A stretch of 64,000 nucleotides of DNA. Origin: SZUA-287 sp036397975 (GTDB lineage Bacteria; Bacteroidota; Ignavibacteria; UBA10030; UBA6906). This document shows, one piece after another, positions 35,782 through 44,839 of this stretch. Location: the NCBI GenBank assembly GCA_036397975.1, contig DASWHW010000099.1, positions 1-64,000 on the forward strand. Reading direction: 5' to 3'. The notes under the pieces were generated by a model that worked only from the letters and a program-made list of their open reading frames with translations, did no database searches and had not been told where the DNA came from. A program made the position numbers and the translations under genes. Every line of letters starts with the position of its first letter. Within the stretch, counting starts at the first letter, position 1.

Positions 35782-36429
35782 ATGTTTACAGGGATAATTG
35801 AAGAAGTTGGAACGATTCAAGATGTATTGAAAGAGGGCGGAGGCATTCGATTCAGAATCGGTGCCCCCGAAACATCCTCGCAGGTTGGTGTGGACGACAG
35901 CGTTGCAATCAACGGTATTTGCCAAACCATTGTTCGGTGTGACAGCTCTTCGTTTGATGTGCAGGCTGTCGAAGAAACACTTAAGAAAACCGCAATGGGC
36001 TCGTATGTCAATGAACAACAGGTGAATCTTGAACTTCCCGTCCGGCTTTCTGACCGTCTTGGTGGCCATCTTGTATCGGGGCATGTCGACACGACTGGCG
36101 TTGTAGACTCATTGGAAGACATGGAAAGCTCTCTGCTTGTTGCCGTTTCCTTTCCTCCTGAGTTCACCCGGTATTGTATCCCTGTTGGATCGATTACGGT
36201 GGACGGAGTCAGCTTGACCATTGCCTCACTTAAGGAAAATCAATTCGTTGTGTCGCTAATTCCACACACATTAGGAAACACCACCCTCGGCGCACTTGTG
36301 GTTGGCTCAAGAGTGAACCTTGAATTCGATCTCGTCGGAAAATACATTGAAAGTTTAGCAACTGCTCGTGGAGAAAAGAAACAATCCATCACATGGGAGA
36401 AACTCCAAAATTGGGGGTATGGCGGTTGA
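35782..36429 (+). CDS. ribE: Riboflavin synthase alpha chain
   Basis: Dismutates two 6,7-dimethyl-8-ribityllumazine molecules to riboflavin. It shows the typical MFTGIIEEVG N-terminus and two tandem lumazine-binding barrels, with VNLELPVRLSDRLGGHLVSGHVD in the linker and GSITVDGVSLTIA in the second. 215 aa, normal length. The ribD-ribE pair gives two steps; ribBA and ribH are not in the window. Confidence 0.96.
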   Translation: MFTGIIEEVGTIQDVLKEGGGIRFRIGAPETSSQVGVDDSVAINGICQTIVRCDSSSFDVQAVEETLKKTAMGSYVNEQQVNLELPVRLSDRLGGHLVSGHVDTTGVVDSLEDMESSLLVAVSFPPEFTRYCIPVGSITVDGVSLTIASLKENQFVVSLIPHTLGNTTLGALVVGSRVNLEFDLVGKYIESLATARGEKKQSITWEKLQNWGYGG

Positions 36430-36436
36430 AATCGCC

Positions 36437-36467
36437 TTGATTCCTCGCCTCAAATTCCTTATTTTTG
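36437..36467 (+). promoter_or_regulatory. Candidate secG promoter
   Basis: TTG (36437-36439), 20 nt, TATTTTTG (36460-36467), a perfect TAnnTTTG. It starts only a few bases after the ribE stop; the leader would be about 37 nt before the secG ATG. Confidence 0.6.
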
Positions 36468-36508
36468 TACTCCCAAGATCGATTTTTCCTTCATAGTCGG
36501 ACTTACTT

Positions 36509-36856
36509 ATGTTTGCTTTCTTGATGATTGTTCAAATACTCGTTTGCCTTCTTCTGATCGCGGTTATTCTCATGCAATCCAGCAAAGGTGGGGGACTTGC
36601 AGGCACCTTTGGTGGTGGTAATGTTGGGATGGTGTTTGGTGTGAGAAGAACTGCCGATTTTCTCATCCGGGCGACACAGATCCTTGCAGGGACATTCATC
36701 GTCCTCAGTTTTCTGATGAACGTCTTTTTCCTCCCGAAGACAACTACTGAACGTAGTATTATCGAACAAGGAGGAACTCCGACCCAACAGCAGCAACAGG
36801 GTCTTCCACCGCAATCGATTCCGAGCGAAACTCCTCCTCCGGCTCCACAGCAATAA
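36509..36856 (+). CDS. secG: Preprotein translocase subunit SecG
   Basis: A small membrane subunit of SecYEG. Two helices (residues ~2-22 and ~52-72) enclose the conserved loop LMQSSKGGGLAGTFGGGN, which is diagnostic. The C-terminal 30 residues are Gln/Pro-rich (QQQQQG, PPPAPQQ) and low-complexity, an extension common in this phylum. 115 aa. tRNA-Lys follows 16 nt after the stop. Confidence 0.95.
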   Translation: MFAFLMIVQILVCLLLIAVILMQSSKGGGLAGTFGGGNVGMVFGVRRTADFLIRATQILAGTFIVLSFLMNVFFLPKTTTERSIIEQGGTPTQQQQQGLPPQSIPSETPPPAPQQ

Positions 36857-36872
36857 GATTTCCAGTTGTGCG

Positions 36873-36945
36873 GCACCCATGGCTCAATTGGTAGAGCAAC
36901 TGACTCTTAATCAGTGGGTTCCAGGTTCGAGTCCTGGTGGGTGCA
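36873..36945 (+). tRNA. tRNA-Lys (anticodon CTT)
   Basis: A 73-nt cloverleaf: acceptor GCACCCA/TGGGTGC, D stem GCTC/GAGC, anticodon stem ACTGA/TCAGT with loop CTCTTAA (CTT at positions 34-36), T stem CCAGG/CCTGG with loop TTCGAGT, and discriminator A. The CCA end is not encoded. It reads AAG codons. Probably transcribed with secG. Confidence 0.96.
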
Positions 36946-36947
36946 CT

Positions 36948-36980
36948 AAATCCCTTGACAGTGTAGTCTGTCAGGGATTT
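36948..36980 (+). terminator. Inverted repeat directly after tRNA-Lys
   Basis: Left arm 36948-36961 and right arm 36968-36980 pair over 13 bp with one bulged T and a 6-nt loop. The right arm ends in ATTT but has no long U tract, so it may be a weak terminator or a 3'-processing structure. Confidence 0.45.
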
Positions 36981-37002
36981 GCCGCTCTTGGAGCCATTGT
37001 GC

Positions 37003-37033
37003 TTGACTCTCAAGAATTAGTCCTTTAGCTTTT
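37003..37033 (+). promoter_or_regulatory. Candidate promoter of the LD-carboxypeptidase gene
   Basis: TTG (37003-37005), 20 nt, TAGCTTTT (37026-37033). The box ends 3 nt before the ATG at 37037, so a transcript from here would be leaderless or nearly so. Same pattern and spacing as the other candidates. Confidence 0.35.
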
Positions 37034-37036
37034 CCA

Positions 37037-37972
37037 ATGAATCCGATAAAGCCTCCCGCTCTACGAAATGGTGATCTCATTGGAATCGTTTCTCCCGCCA
37101 GTCCGGTCGATGATAGCACGAAAATCGAAAAGGGAGTCCGCTACCTCGAAAGCCATGGCTATCGAACGATCATCGGAACCCACGCACAGGAGAAAAATGG
37201 CTACCTGGCAGGTTTTGATAAAGATCGGGCGGACGATCTGCATCAGATGTTTCTCAAGAAAGAAGTCCGCGCTATTATCGCGGTCCGTGGAGGTTATGGA
37301 ACACCAAGACTGCTATCGCTTCTTGACTATTCCATCATCAAACGAAATCCAAAAATCCTTGTGGGTTTCAGCGACCTCACCGCGCTCCAATTAGCCATAT
37401 GGAAGCATGTTCGGATGATAACCTTCCACGGTCCCATGTTAGCAAGCGATATGGCAGGCACGATCGATCCCTATACTGAAGAAATGTTCTGGCGACTTGT
37501 TTCGTCAAAGAAGGCAATCGGTAACATTAATCTCTCCGAGAATGACACAATAACCTTGGCAGCTGGAAGGGCAAAGGGTATCCTGCTCGGCGGAAACCTC
37601 TCTCTTCTTGTGAATCTTGTTGGAACGCCTCATTGCCCGAACTTCCGGAATAGCCTTCTCTTTGTGGAAGAAGTGGGGGAAGAACCATATCGCGTAGATC
37701 GGATGCTAGTTCAATTACGTGAGGCTGGGATTCTGAAAAATGCTTCAGGGTTTCTTGCTGGACAATTCGCAGATTGTGTTCCAAAGGACTCAAAGCCATC
37801 CGCATCCGTCAACGAATTGTTTTCTCAGTGTGCCGACCTACTGGACAAGCCGTTTCTTAGTAATCTTCCGTTCGGCCATGTACCGAGAAAACTGACTCTA
37901 CCCATTGGTCTTCAAGCGACTCTTGATGCGGGAAAACGGAACCTCCAGTTTGTCGAAGCGGCGGTCTCTTGA
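37037..37972 (+). CDS. LD-carboxypeptidase (peptidase family S66)
   Basis: A cytoplasmic murein LD-carboxypeptidase (LdcA/MccF fold), removing the terminal D-Ala from tetrapeptides during wall recycling. The family markers are GDLIGIVSPASPVD near the N-terminus, AVRGGYGTPRLL, and the nucleophile serine in VGFSDLTAL (~residue 113), with a later glutamate (FVEEVGEEPYRVDRML) and a C-terminal GHVPRK histidine. 311 aa, full length. No Shine-Dalgarno sequence precedes the ATG. Confidence 0.93.
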   Translation: MNPIKPPALRNGDLIGIVSPASPVDDSTKIEKGVRYLESHGYRTIIGTHAQEKNGYLAGFDKDRADDLHQMFLKKEVRAIIAVRGGYGTPRLLSLLDYSIIKRNPKILVGFSDLTALQLAIWKHVRMITFHGPMLASDMAGTIDPYTEEMFWRLVSSKKAIGNINLSENDTITLAAGRAKGILLGGNLSLLVNLVGTPHCPNFRNSLLFVEEVGEEPYRVDRMLVQLREAGILKNASGFLAGQFADCVPKDSKPSASVNELFSQCADLLDKPFLSNLPFGHVPRKLTLPIGLQATLDAGKRNLQFVEAAVS

Positions 37973-37986
37973 GAAGAGGACATTAA

Positions 37987-39000
37987 ATGACTCAACCCAC
38001 AGCTAACACTGCATCATTTAGCAATGATGTTGCACTTGTTGACCAGTCCTACAAGGGACTACTGCTTCTCAAAGGGAAAGACGGACTCGATCTATTGCAT
38101 AGGCTCTCCACAAATGACTTAAGCGGGATGAGGAATGAGCGTGTGGCTCAAACCATTTTCACAACAGAAAAAGGGAGATTGGTTGATATTGTAGATGTCA
38201 TTCGTTTAGATGAAGCCAACGTGACAATTGTTACGTCCTCTGCTGAACCACTCGTAATGAATTGGATAATGAGATTCGTCATCATGGAGGATGTTGAGAT
38301 TTCGAATGTCTCTGAATCAACCGCCCATTTGTCTTTGTTCGGTAGTTACGCACCGGACATTGCCCAACAGCTTGGTTTGACCGAGGGGGTTATAAAGCAA
38401 CTAAGCGATTTGCCCGGTACGCCCCTGGTGTACCATACAACTCTTATAGAAACCCAACGCATTTCCTTCTTAGTCCAGAAGTCGTATGTGGACGACTTGG
38501 AGAAGTGGCTTCTTTCCCGTTCACCAAGAATAAGCAAAGAAAGCGAAGCAACCCACGAGCACTGGCGAATTGTAAAAGGAATTCCGGCTTTTGGAAAGGA
38601 GATCACAACTGACTATAACCCGTATGAAGTGAATCTCTCGGAAGTGATCAACTTTGCAAAGGGGTGCTATGTGGGACAAGAGGTAATCGCGCGTCTCGAT
38701 ACGTACGACAAAGTACAAAAACAACTTGTGAAGATTTCATTCAAGGGAGTACTAACAAAGCAATCACTTCCTACGCTACTCTTCCACAATGGACTTGAAA
38801 TCGGTGCTTTGACTAGTGTTTCTCCGCTTCTTGCTGACGATTTCCAGTGCGCACTCGGCGTGATAAGAAAGAACTCCGTCCTAGATGGTGAAACAGTTTA
38901 TGCAATTGATGACTCAGGGAATCAGGTTACTGGGGCCGTATCGCTTGCGCAGGTACAGCCACCTCGGTCAGCTGCGAAAAGAACATCAATCAGGATATAA
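37987..39000 (+). CDS. ygfZ: YgfZ/GcvT-domain folate-binding protein
   Basis: YgfZ-like proteins use folate and support assembly or repair of iron-sulfur enzymes. The signature KGCYVGQEVIARLDTYDKVQK contains the KGCYxGQE motif with the key cysteine (~residue 224). The N-terminal DLLHRLSTNDLSG matches the GcvT fold. 337 aa. It starts 14 nt after the carboxypeptidase with AGAAGAGGA upstream, so it is probably co-transcribed. Confidence 0.92.
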   Translation: MTQPTANTASFSNDVALVDQSYKGLLLLKGKDGLDLLHRLSTNDLSGMRNERVAQTIFTTEKGRLVDIVDVIRLDEANVTIVTSSAEPLVMNWIMRFVIMEDVEISNVSESTAHLSLFGSYAPDIAQQLGLTEGVIKQLSDLPGTPLVYHTTLIETQRISFLVQKSYVDDLEKWLLSRSPRISKESEATHEHWRIVKGIPAFGKEITTDYNPYEVNLSEVINFAKGCYVGQEVIARLDTYDKVQKQLVKISFKGVLTKQSLPTLLFHNGLEIGALTSVSPLLADDFQCALGVIRKNSVLDGETVYAIDDSGNQVTGAVSLAQVQPPRSAAKRTSIRI

Positions 39001-39001
39001 G

Positions 39002-39829
39002 ATGAAAGAACCCTTAGCAAAACCGCCCAAGGCGTATAAGAATCTTGAGTTCCTCAACGGCCCCGAGGCTCGACTCTTTCGGATGATGGCGGAGTTCATT
39101 GAACCTCAATCCAGGTTTCGCAAACAATCCGTCAGAGACACTATTGTATTTTTCGGTTCTGCAAGAATTAAGCCGAGAAAAGAAACGTTGAAAGAATTGA
39201 AAATGGTAGAAGCGTCAGTTTCAAAGAAGAGGCGACCCTCGAAACAAATGCTGCAAGAGTTGCGAGACTCTCATGTTCAGGTTGAAATGTCTCGATATTA
39301 CGAAGATACGGTCGAGCTTTCCCGCTTATTGACACAATGGTCCAAAACCCTCGATCGTGGGAGGCGTTTTGTTGTTTGCTCCGGGGGCGGACCGGGGATC
39401 ATGGAGGCCGCCAATAGAGGAGCAGACAAGGCAATGGGACGCTCAGTTGGACTCAATATTAGTCTTCCTTTTGAACAGTTTGCTAACCCCTTTATCAGCC
39501 CGGAATTGAACTTTGAGTTTCACTATTTCTTCATGAGAAAGTTCTGGTTCGTTTATCTTGCAAAAGCACTGGTAGTGTTTCCAGGGGGGTTTGGCACTTT
39601 TGATGAATTCATGGAAGTATTAACCCTGTTACAAACGAGCAAGATTAAAAAGAAGATGGCAGTGATACTCTATGGCCCGGACTATTGGAATAAGGTGATC
39701 AATTTTGACGAAATGGTTAGACACGGAGTTATCGGAAAAGCCGATCTGGATCTTTTCAAGATCATAGACAGTCCGGAAGAAGCCTTTAAGTATCTCAAGA
39801 AGTGGCTTCGTCAGCACTATATCGATTAA
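39002..39829 (+). CDS. LOG-family protein (TIGR00730-like, putative nucleotide 5'-monophosphate phosphoribohydrolase)
   Basis: A Rossmann-fold 'lysine decarboxylase'-like protein; characterised LOG members hydrolyse the N-glycosidic bond of nucleotide monophosphates. Motifs: FGSARIKP, SGGGPGIMEAANRGA and PGGFGTFDE (the PGGxGTxxE signature). 275 aa from the ATG at 39002, one base after the ygfZ stop, with AGGAT upstream. A longer frame starting at 38885 lies inside ygfZ and is rejected. An insertion of charged residues (~58-85) is atypical for short LOG proteins but known in this larger subgroup. Confidence 0.9.
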   Translation: MKEPLAKPPKAYKNLEFLNGPEARLFRMMAEFIEPQSRFRKQSVRDTIVFFGSARIKPRKETLKELKMVEASVSKKRRPSKQMLQELRDSHVQVEMSRYYEDTVELSRLLTQWSKTLDRGRRFVVCSGGGPGIMEAANRGADKAMGRSVGLNISLPFEQFANPFISPELNFEFHYFFMRKFWFVYLAKALVVFPGGFGTFDEFMEVLTLLQTSKIKKKMAVILYGPDYWNKVINFDEMVRHGVIGKADLDLFKIIDSPEEAFKYLKKWLRQHYID

Positions 39830-39832
39830 TCG

Positions 39833-39863
39833 TTGCTATTCACTAAGTGGTTCGTTACATTCT
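39833..39863 (+). promoter_or_regulatory. Candidate ssrA (tmRNA) promoter
   Basis: TTG (39833-39835), 20 nt, TACATTCT (39856-39863), only 7 nt before the mature tmRNA 5' end. Because the RNA end is known from structure, this site anchors the promoter model used elsewhere in the window. Confidence 0.65.
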
Positions 39864-39870
39864 CAAGCGA

Positions 39871-40239
39871 GGGGATGACTTGGTTTCGACGGGGATGGGG
39901 ATGGTCCAGATTGCATACCGTGCTCTCCGAGTTGCACGATAATAAAGCGGAAAAACATAAGTGCAGACTACAACTACGCACTGGCTGCTTAATTAACGTT
40001 ATGTAGCCCGTCTCGCGGAGGCTCTCCAGTTGGCTTCCAAAGAGGCGCCGACTTAGGCTGGATAGACGGCTATTTCCCTTTTCGCTAGTCGTTGAAGCCG
40101 GGAAACCGGATAAGAAGAGGTTGCCACGGCAGGATCTTGTTTGTCGGAGTCGCCGGGGCGAGCGGTGAAAGACAGACTAAGTATGTAGTAGTCTCGATGG
40201 TCTTCTCTTCGGACGCGGGTTCGACTCCCGCCATCTCCA
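39871..40239 (+). ncRNA. ssrA: Transfer-messenger RNA (tmRNA)
   Basis: A 369-nt one-piece tmRNA that rescues stalled ribosomes. The 5' GGGGATG pairs with 3' CATCTCC (40232-40238), discriminator A. The T arm is GCGGGTTCGACTCCCGC, and the 5' region has the typical GACTTGGTTTCGACGGGG. The tag frame runs from the probable resume codon GCA at 39963 to TAA at 39990-39992, giving ADYNYALAA. CCA is not encoded. Pseudoknots are implied by the GC-rich repeats after the tag but were not drawn. Confidence 0.96.
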
Positions 40240-40249
40240 CATTATTTCC

Positions 40250-40271
40250 ACGCCCTCAATCCTGAGGGCGT
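40250..40271 (+). terminator. ssrA terminator
   Basis: ACGCCCTCA (40250-40258) and TGAGGGCGT (40263-40271) form a perfect 9-bp stem with an ATCC loop. TGCTGTTT follows, a weak U tract. It separates tmRNA from dapF. Confidence 0.7.
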
Positions 40272-40287
40272 TGCTGTTTCCAAACTG

Positions 40288-41151
40288 ATGAATTCAGGCA
40301 TGAGAGAAGAAATCCGTTTTGTAAAGGCCTCTGGTGCAGGTAACGACTTTGTCCTTATTGACAACACCTCTGGATCCCTTGCCGCAGATCAACCTTTTCT
40401 TGCCTCGGTTCTTTGCAGGCGACACACTGGAATTGGCGCTGACGGATTGATTGTGCTCGAAAACTCCCGCAAGGCAGACTTTGCGATGAAATACTATAAT
40501 GCGGATGGGAGCTACGGAGGTATGTGCGGAAATGGCGGAAGATGTGCCGCCCTCTTTGCCGCCGAAAACGGACTTGCCAGATCCAGGTTGTCGTTTGAAG
40601 CGCTGGATTTCGTTTATCGTGCCGAGGTTACCGGCGGGTCAGTGAAGCTCGCTATGAAGAATCCAGGACCTATAACAACTCGAAAACTACATATCCGCTC
40701 TGACGACTTTGACCTCACATGTGTTGATACCGGTTCTCCACATGCAGTTGTCTTTGAAGAAGATCTGGAGAGAGCTGATGTCGCTGGAATCGGGAAGGAA
40801 ATTCGGGAGCATGAGTCGTTCAAGCCGCATGGCACAAATGTCAACTTCGTACAAAAGGGGGTGAGTGCTGAGATTCCATATCGGACTTACGAGCGGGGAG
40901 TTGAAGCTGAAACTCTTGCGTGTGGAACAGGGGCCGTGGCCATCGCGATCGCCTCACATTTCTGTCATGCAACAAGCTCTCCTGTAATGCTTAGAACGAG
41001 AAGCAACGAAAATCTCACCGTAAGTTTTCAAACCGACCGCGCATCTTATACGGATGTTATTCTAGAAGGACCGGCCATTATCTTGTTCGAGGGTAGATTT
41101 TTATATGATTCAATCTCAGGTAGGATCTCTCTTTTGAATTCTGGCAGATAA
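40288..41151 (+). CDS. dapF: Diaminopimelate epimerase
   Basis: Converts LL- to meso-diaminopimelate for lysine and peptidoglycan synthesis. Two catalytic cysteines are seen in YNADGSYGGMCGNGGRCAA and ETLACGTGAVA; the N-terminal FVKASGAGNDFVLID is also typical. 287 aa from the ATG at 40288; an ATG at 40300 is equally possible. The 3' end is 10 nt from the lipid kinase gene. Confidence 0.95.
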   Translation: MNSGMREEIRFVKASGAGNDFVLIDNTSGSLAADQPFLASVLCRRHTGIGADGLIVLENSRKADFAMKYYNADGSYGGMCGNGGRCAALFAAENGLARSRLSFEALDFVYRAEVTGGSVKLAMKNPGPITTRKLHIRSDDFDLTCVDTGSPHAVVFEEDLERADVAGIGKEIREHESFKPHGTNVNFVQKGVSAEIPYRTYERGVEAETLACGTGAVAIAIASHFCHATSSPVMLRTRSNENLTVSFQTDRASYTDVILEGPAIILFEGRFLYDSISGRISLLNSGR

Positions 41152-41161
41152 CAGGACTTGA

Positions 41162-42073
41162 ATGCGGCCTACCTTATTCATTATTAATCCGAAAGCTGGC
41201 AATGCGTCCAGAAAGATCACTAGACTCCTTCAGAGTTTCGCCCAAAGTCATCCAGTGAGTATGGAATTTGTTGAAACAAGGCATTCCGGCCATGCCACCG
41301 AAATTGCTCGTCACAGTAAAAAGGAGTGCATCGTCGCTGTTGGTGGCGATGGGACAGTGAACGAAGTGATTAATGGACTTATTGGAAGCAAGAAAACCCT
41401 TGGAGTCGTTCCCACCGGATCCGGAAACGACTTCATAAAGGCGATTGGAATGGAGAACTCAGTAGAAGCTGCACTAAAGTCCTTGACAAGTGGAGCGACT
41501 TTAAGTATTGATATTGGAAGCGTCGAGGTAACACTTCCTAATAGTTCTTCGAAGAATATCTACTTCGGAAATGGGATCGGCGCTGGATTTGACGCTTCGG
41601 TTGCTGTTAAGGCAAGCAAGATAAAGTACATCACAGGAACATTGCGATACGCGCTGGCCGTGATGAACACACTCGGGACATATAGTGCTCCTGAGTTTAC
41701 TGTTAGAGTAGATTCCAGAGTTTTCCAAGGAAAATACCTTTTGATCGCGGTTGGCAATGGTCCATGCGCAGGAGGTGGTTTCTATCTGACTCCCGATGCA
41801 AAGCCAAACGACGGACTTCTGGACGTGTGCACAATCAAGGATCTCTCTATGCCTGGGATTCTGCGTGTGATGCCTAAGGTGATGATGGGAAAACATGGAA
41901 GCCATTCAGCAGTACACTTCGACCTAGGGGCAGAACTATCTATATCCGCCGACGAGCCTTTTGCTGTTCACGCAGATGGAGAGATACTGGGGCAGGATGT
42001 GCTTGCTGTAAAGGTTGGTATCGTGAGGAATGGTATAAATGTCGCTGTCCCAGCAGCCTCGACAGGTATCTAA
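41162..42073 (+). CDS. Diacylglycerol/lipid kinase family protein (YegS/DagK-like)
   Basis: A 303-aa lipid kinase-like protein. The nucleotide-binding motif GGDGTVNEVINGL (~residues 60-72) and VPTGSGNDFIKAI follow the N-terminal FIINPKAGNA. The C-terminal half contains GNGPCAGGGFYLTPDAKPNDGLLDV, normal for this family. Whether the substrate is diacylglycerol, phosphatidylglycerol or another lipid cannot be told. Converges on purL with a 19-nt gap. Confidence 0.92.
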   Translation: MRPTLFIINPKAGNASRKITRLLQSFAQSHPVSMEFVETRHSGHATEIARHSKKECIVAVGGDGTVNEVINGLIGSKKTLGVVPTGSGNDFIKAIGMENSVEAALKSLTSGATLSIDIGSVEVTLPNSSSKNIYFGNGIGAGFDASVAVKASKIKYITGTLRYALAVMNTLGTYSAPEFTVRVDSRVFQGKYLLIAVGNGPCAGGGFYLTPDAKPNDGLLDVCTIKDLSMPGILRVMPKVMMGKHGSHSAVHFDLGAELSISADEPFAVHADGEILGQDVLAVKVGIVRNGINVAVPAASTGI

Positions 42074-42086
42074 TAATATATATTAT
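42073..42086. repeat. AT palindrome between convergent genes
   Basis: ATAATATATATTAT is a perfect 14-bp palindrome that begins at the last base of the dagK-like stop codon. It lies 6 nt from the purL stop on the other strand. It is a weak hairpin at best and I see no proper terminator here. Confidence 0.35.
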
Positions 42087-42092
42087 GTAAAG

Positions 42093-44342
42093 TCAACCAA
42101 CTTTGCTTCCGATGGAATTCCAGTATATCTCGGAAACCTCCACAAGCTTCAAGTCTAGCACCCCTTCTACCATAAAAGACTCTCCGCCAACTCTACCAAT
42201 GACAGCCGCCGGAACGTTCGCATCACGGGCCATCTCCAAAGTTTTGTGAACCCACATTGGATCGAGAGCCAAAATGACTCTCGACTGATCCTCTCCAAAC
42301 AGCTGTGAATCAATGCGGAAGGTTGACTCAGCCAAAGTGATAGACGCACCTATAGGATTGTCAAGATCTCCAATGCAACATTCTGCTATTGCCACCGCAA
42401 GTCCACCGTCTGAACAATCATGAGCTGTTTTCACCAGCCCACTCTCAATCAGAGCGACAACCAGTTGATGTAGATTCCTTGCGACATCCAATAAGAGCTT
42501 CGGAGCATCTCCTGCTACATGACCATGGATGGTCGCCAAATATTCAGACCCGCCAACATGTCCCTCTGTTTTGCCCAACAGGACAATCAAATCCCCCTCA
42601 TCTTGAAAACATGCGCTAGGGCATTTTGTGACGTCATCAACAAGGCCCAGCATGCCAATCACAGGCGTTGGGAACACCGCACCGCTAGGATTCTCGTTAT
42701 AAAAACTCACGTTCCCGCCCGTGACCGGTGTTCCAAGGGCTTTGCATGCATCCCCAATTCCTCGGACAGACTCCTTGAATTGCCAATAGATTTCGGGCTT
42801 GTACGGATTCCCAAAGTTCAGGCAATTGGTTATTGCCAAAGGAGTTCCACCCACACAAGCAACATTTCGAGCAGCCTCTGCTACGGCGATCATCCCTCCA
42901 CGGTAAGGGTTGAGATAAACGTATCGACTATTACAGTCAGTTTTGATCGCCAGGCCCTTAAGCGATTTCTTCAAAAGAACTACTGCAGCGTCAGCTTGAC
43001 TTAATACTACATTATTTGTTCTGACCATCCGATCATATTGCTCGTACACGAAACGCTTGCTCGCAATATTTGGAGACCCCATCAATCTCAGTAGCACTCC
43101 ACCGAGATCATCGGGGATTGGAACCGAGGTCAGGTCAAATGATCTTGTCCGCTTAAGGTAGCCTGGCTCTGTGGCCTCTCTGGTATAAACGGGAGCACCA
43201 CCTCCAAGGACGAGGCTCTCCCCTGGAACGTCTGCAACAATTCTTCCCCGGTACCTAACTTTGACCCTTTCCGTGTTTGTTACCGATCCAATAATCTGGG
43301 CGTGCAGGTCCCACTTTTCGAATATGGCTGTCACTTCGTCTTCGTGCCCATTCTCGACAACAGCCAGCATTCGTTCCTGAGATTCCGACAGCATAAGTTC
43401 GTATGCGCTCATTCCAGATTCTCGTGCCGGGACGCGATCGAGATCGATATCCATCCCGACCTTTCCACGTGCAGACATTTCCAACGTTGAACAGGTAATG
43501 CCGGCAGCCCCCATATCCTGAATACCAACGACATGCCCGGAGCGAATTGCTTCAAGAGTCGCTTCGAGCAACAGCTTCTCGGTAAATGGGTCGCCAACTT
43601 GAACTGAAGGGCGCTTCGCCTCCGATTCCTCAGATATTTCTTCGGAGGCAAAGGTCGCACCGTGAATTCCATCTCTCCCTGTCGCCGAACCTACTATCAA
43701 CACCGGATTCCCGACACCTTTCGCAACAGCACTAGCCCATTCTCCATGCTTCACCACACCGACTGCCATTGCATTGACCAATGGGTTCTCGCTATAACTC
43801 TCGTCGAAGTAAACCTCACCTGCAACAGTCGGAACACCGAAGCTATTTCCGTAATCACCAATTCCTTTTACGACTCCTTTGAAAAGGTATTTGGTTTTTG
43901 GGTCCTCTAATGTTCCGAAGCGAAGAGAATTCAGCGCAGCAATTGGGCGGGCCCCCATGGTAAAAATATCCCGCATGATTCCACCAACACCAGTGGCTGC
44001 GCCTTGATATGGTTCTACGGCCGAAGGGTGATTATGACTCTCAATCTTAAACGCCACCGCAAGTCCATCTCCGATGTCAACCAGGCCAGCATTCTCTTCT
44101 CCTGCCTCCACCATTAGTCGACCACCGGAGCGTGGGAGGGTTTTCAACACGGCAATCGAGTTCTTGTAGCTGCAATGTTCGCTCCACATAACGCTGTATA
44201 TTCCCAACTCCGTATACGTAGGCACTCGCCCCAACAGTTCAAGTATTTTTTCGTACTCATCCTTGCTTAGCCCTTGCTTCAGTGCCAGATCAATATCGAC
44301 AGCAGGTTCTTCCTCGACGACACCGTGAGTTATCGAATTCAT
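42093..44342 (-). CDS. purL: Phosphoribosylformylglycinamidine synthase subunit PurL
   Basis: The small-type (749 aa) FGAM synthase of purine synthesis, working with PurS and PurQ. Markers include the N-terminal [14 protein letters not shown] with the catalytic histidine, [25 protein letters not shown], and the second-half repeat [10 protein letters not shown] and [14 protein letters not shown]. The start overlaps the upstream BCCP gene by 4 nt. Last gene of the yqeY-cvpA-mutS2-accC-BCCP-purL operon; purS and purQ are absent from the window. Confidence 0.97.
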   Translation of the reverse strand: MNSITHGVVEEEPAVDIDLALKQGLSKDEYEKILELLGRVPTYTELGIYSVMWSEHCSYKNSIAVLKTLPRSGGRLMVEAGEENAGLVDIGDGLAVAFKIESHNHPSAVEPYQGAATGVGGIMRDIFTMGARPIAALNSLRFGTLEDPKTKYLFKGVVKGIGDYGNSFGVPTVAGEVYFDESYSENPLVNAMAVGVVKHGEWASAVAKGVGNPVLIVGSATGRDGIHGATFASEEISEESEAKRPSVQVGDPFTEKLLLEATLEAIRSGHVVGIQDMGAAGITCSTLEMSARGKVGMDIDLDRVPARESGMSAYELMLSESQERMLAVVENGHEDEVTAIFEKWDLHAQIIGSVTNTERVKVRYRGRIVADVPGESLVLGGGAPVYTREATEPGYLKRTRSFDLTSVPIPDDLGGVLLRLMGSPNIASKRFVYEQYDRMVRTNNVVLSQADAAVVLLKKSLKGLAIKTDCNSRYVYLNPYRGGMIAVAEAARNVACVGGTPLAITNCLNFGNPYKPEIYWQFKESVRGIGDACKALGTPVTGGNVSFYNENPSGAVFPTPVIGMLGLVDDVTKCPSACFQDEGDLIVLLGKTEGHVGGSEYLATIHGHVAGDAPKLLLDVARNLHQLVVALIESGLVKTAHDCSDGGLAVAIAECCIGDLDNPIGASITLAESTFRIDSQLFGEDQSRVILALDPMWVHKTLEMARDANVPAAVIGRVGGESFMVEGVLDLKLVEVSEIYWNSIGSKVG

Positions 44343-44839
44343 GCGCTCTCCAATTCAAGTAACAGAGTTCCTTTTTCAACAGTGTTTCCTTTTTTTACGA
44401 GAATAGATTTTACCTTCCCTGCCTGAGGCGATTTGATCTCATTTTCCATCTTCATCGCTTCAAGTATGATCAAGCCCTGTCCAGCCGTAATCAAATCTCC
44501 CACGCTCACTTCGACCTTCACAACAAGCGCAGGCATTGGGGCAAAGACCTTTTCTTTGCTTCCTTTCGTGGAGGACGATCCTCCGTATCGTTTCAGCAAC
44601 GCATCTCTCTCGCTCTCAACGATTACTTCCATCAACTGTCCATCCACAATCAGGTTGACCACCGAACCATTGCGACAAAAAGCAACGCGGTACGACTTGC
44701 CATTCATTAAAAGTGACATTTCTTTTTCGGAGAGCATGGTTGAATGCACGGCTATCTTCTCGGAGCCAATGGTAAACAGACCGTCGGCCCCGACCGTCAC
44801 GTCGTACCGGTGTTCACCTATGGCGCAATTGTACATCAT
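44339..44839 (-). CDS. Biotin carboxyl carrier protein of an acyl-CoA carboxylase
   Basis: A 166-aa protein. The C-terminal biotinyl domain (~96-164) carries the biotinylated lysine K130 in EAMKMEN. The N-terminal ~90 residues form beta strands ([22 protein letters not shown]) resembling the linker part of propionyl- or methylcrotonyl-CoA carboxylase alpha chains rather than the disordered N-terminus of AccB. The ATG follows the accC stop directly, so both parts are translated together. It looks like the detached C-terminus of an alpha chain. Confidence 0.9.
   Translation of the reverse strand: MMYNCAIGEHRYDVTVGADGLFTIGSEKIAVHSTMLSEKEMSLLMNGKSYRVAFCRNGSVVNLIVDGQLMEVIVESERDALLKRYGGSSSTKGSKEKVFAPMPALVVKVEVSVGDLITAGQGLIILEAMKMENEIKSPQAGKVKSILVKKGNTVEKGTLLLELESA

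Noticed and set aside
36759..37013. Open frame on the minus strand across tRNA-Lys (with a TRTRTWNPLIKSQLLYQLSHG-like product)
   Set aside because: It is the familiar spurious translation of a tRNA gene and its flanks; the region is explained by secG and tRNA-Lys.
36858..40287. tRNA-Lys and tmRNA as integration sites of a mobile element
   Set aside because: No integrase, no duplicated tRNA/tmRNA 3' fragment and no compositional break were seen; all neighbours are core genes.
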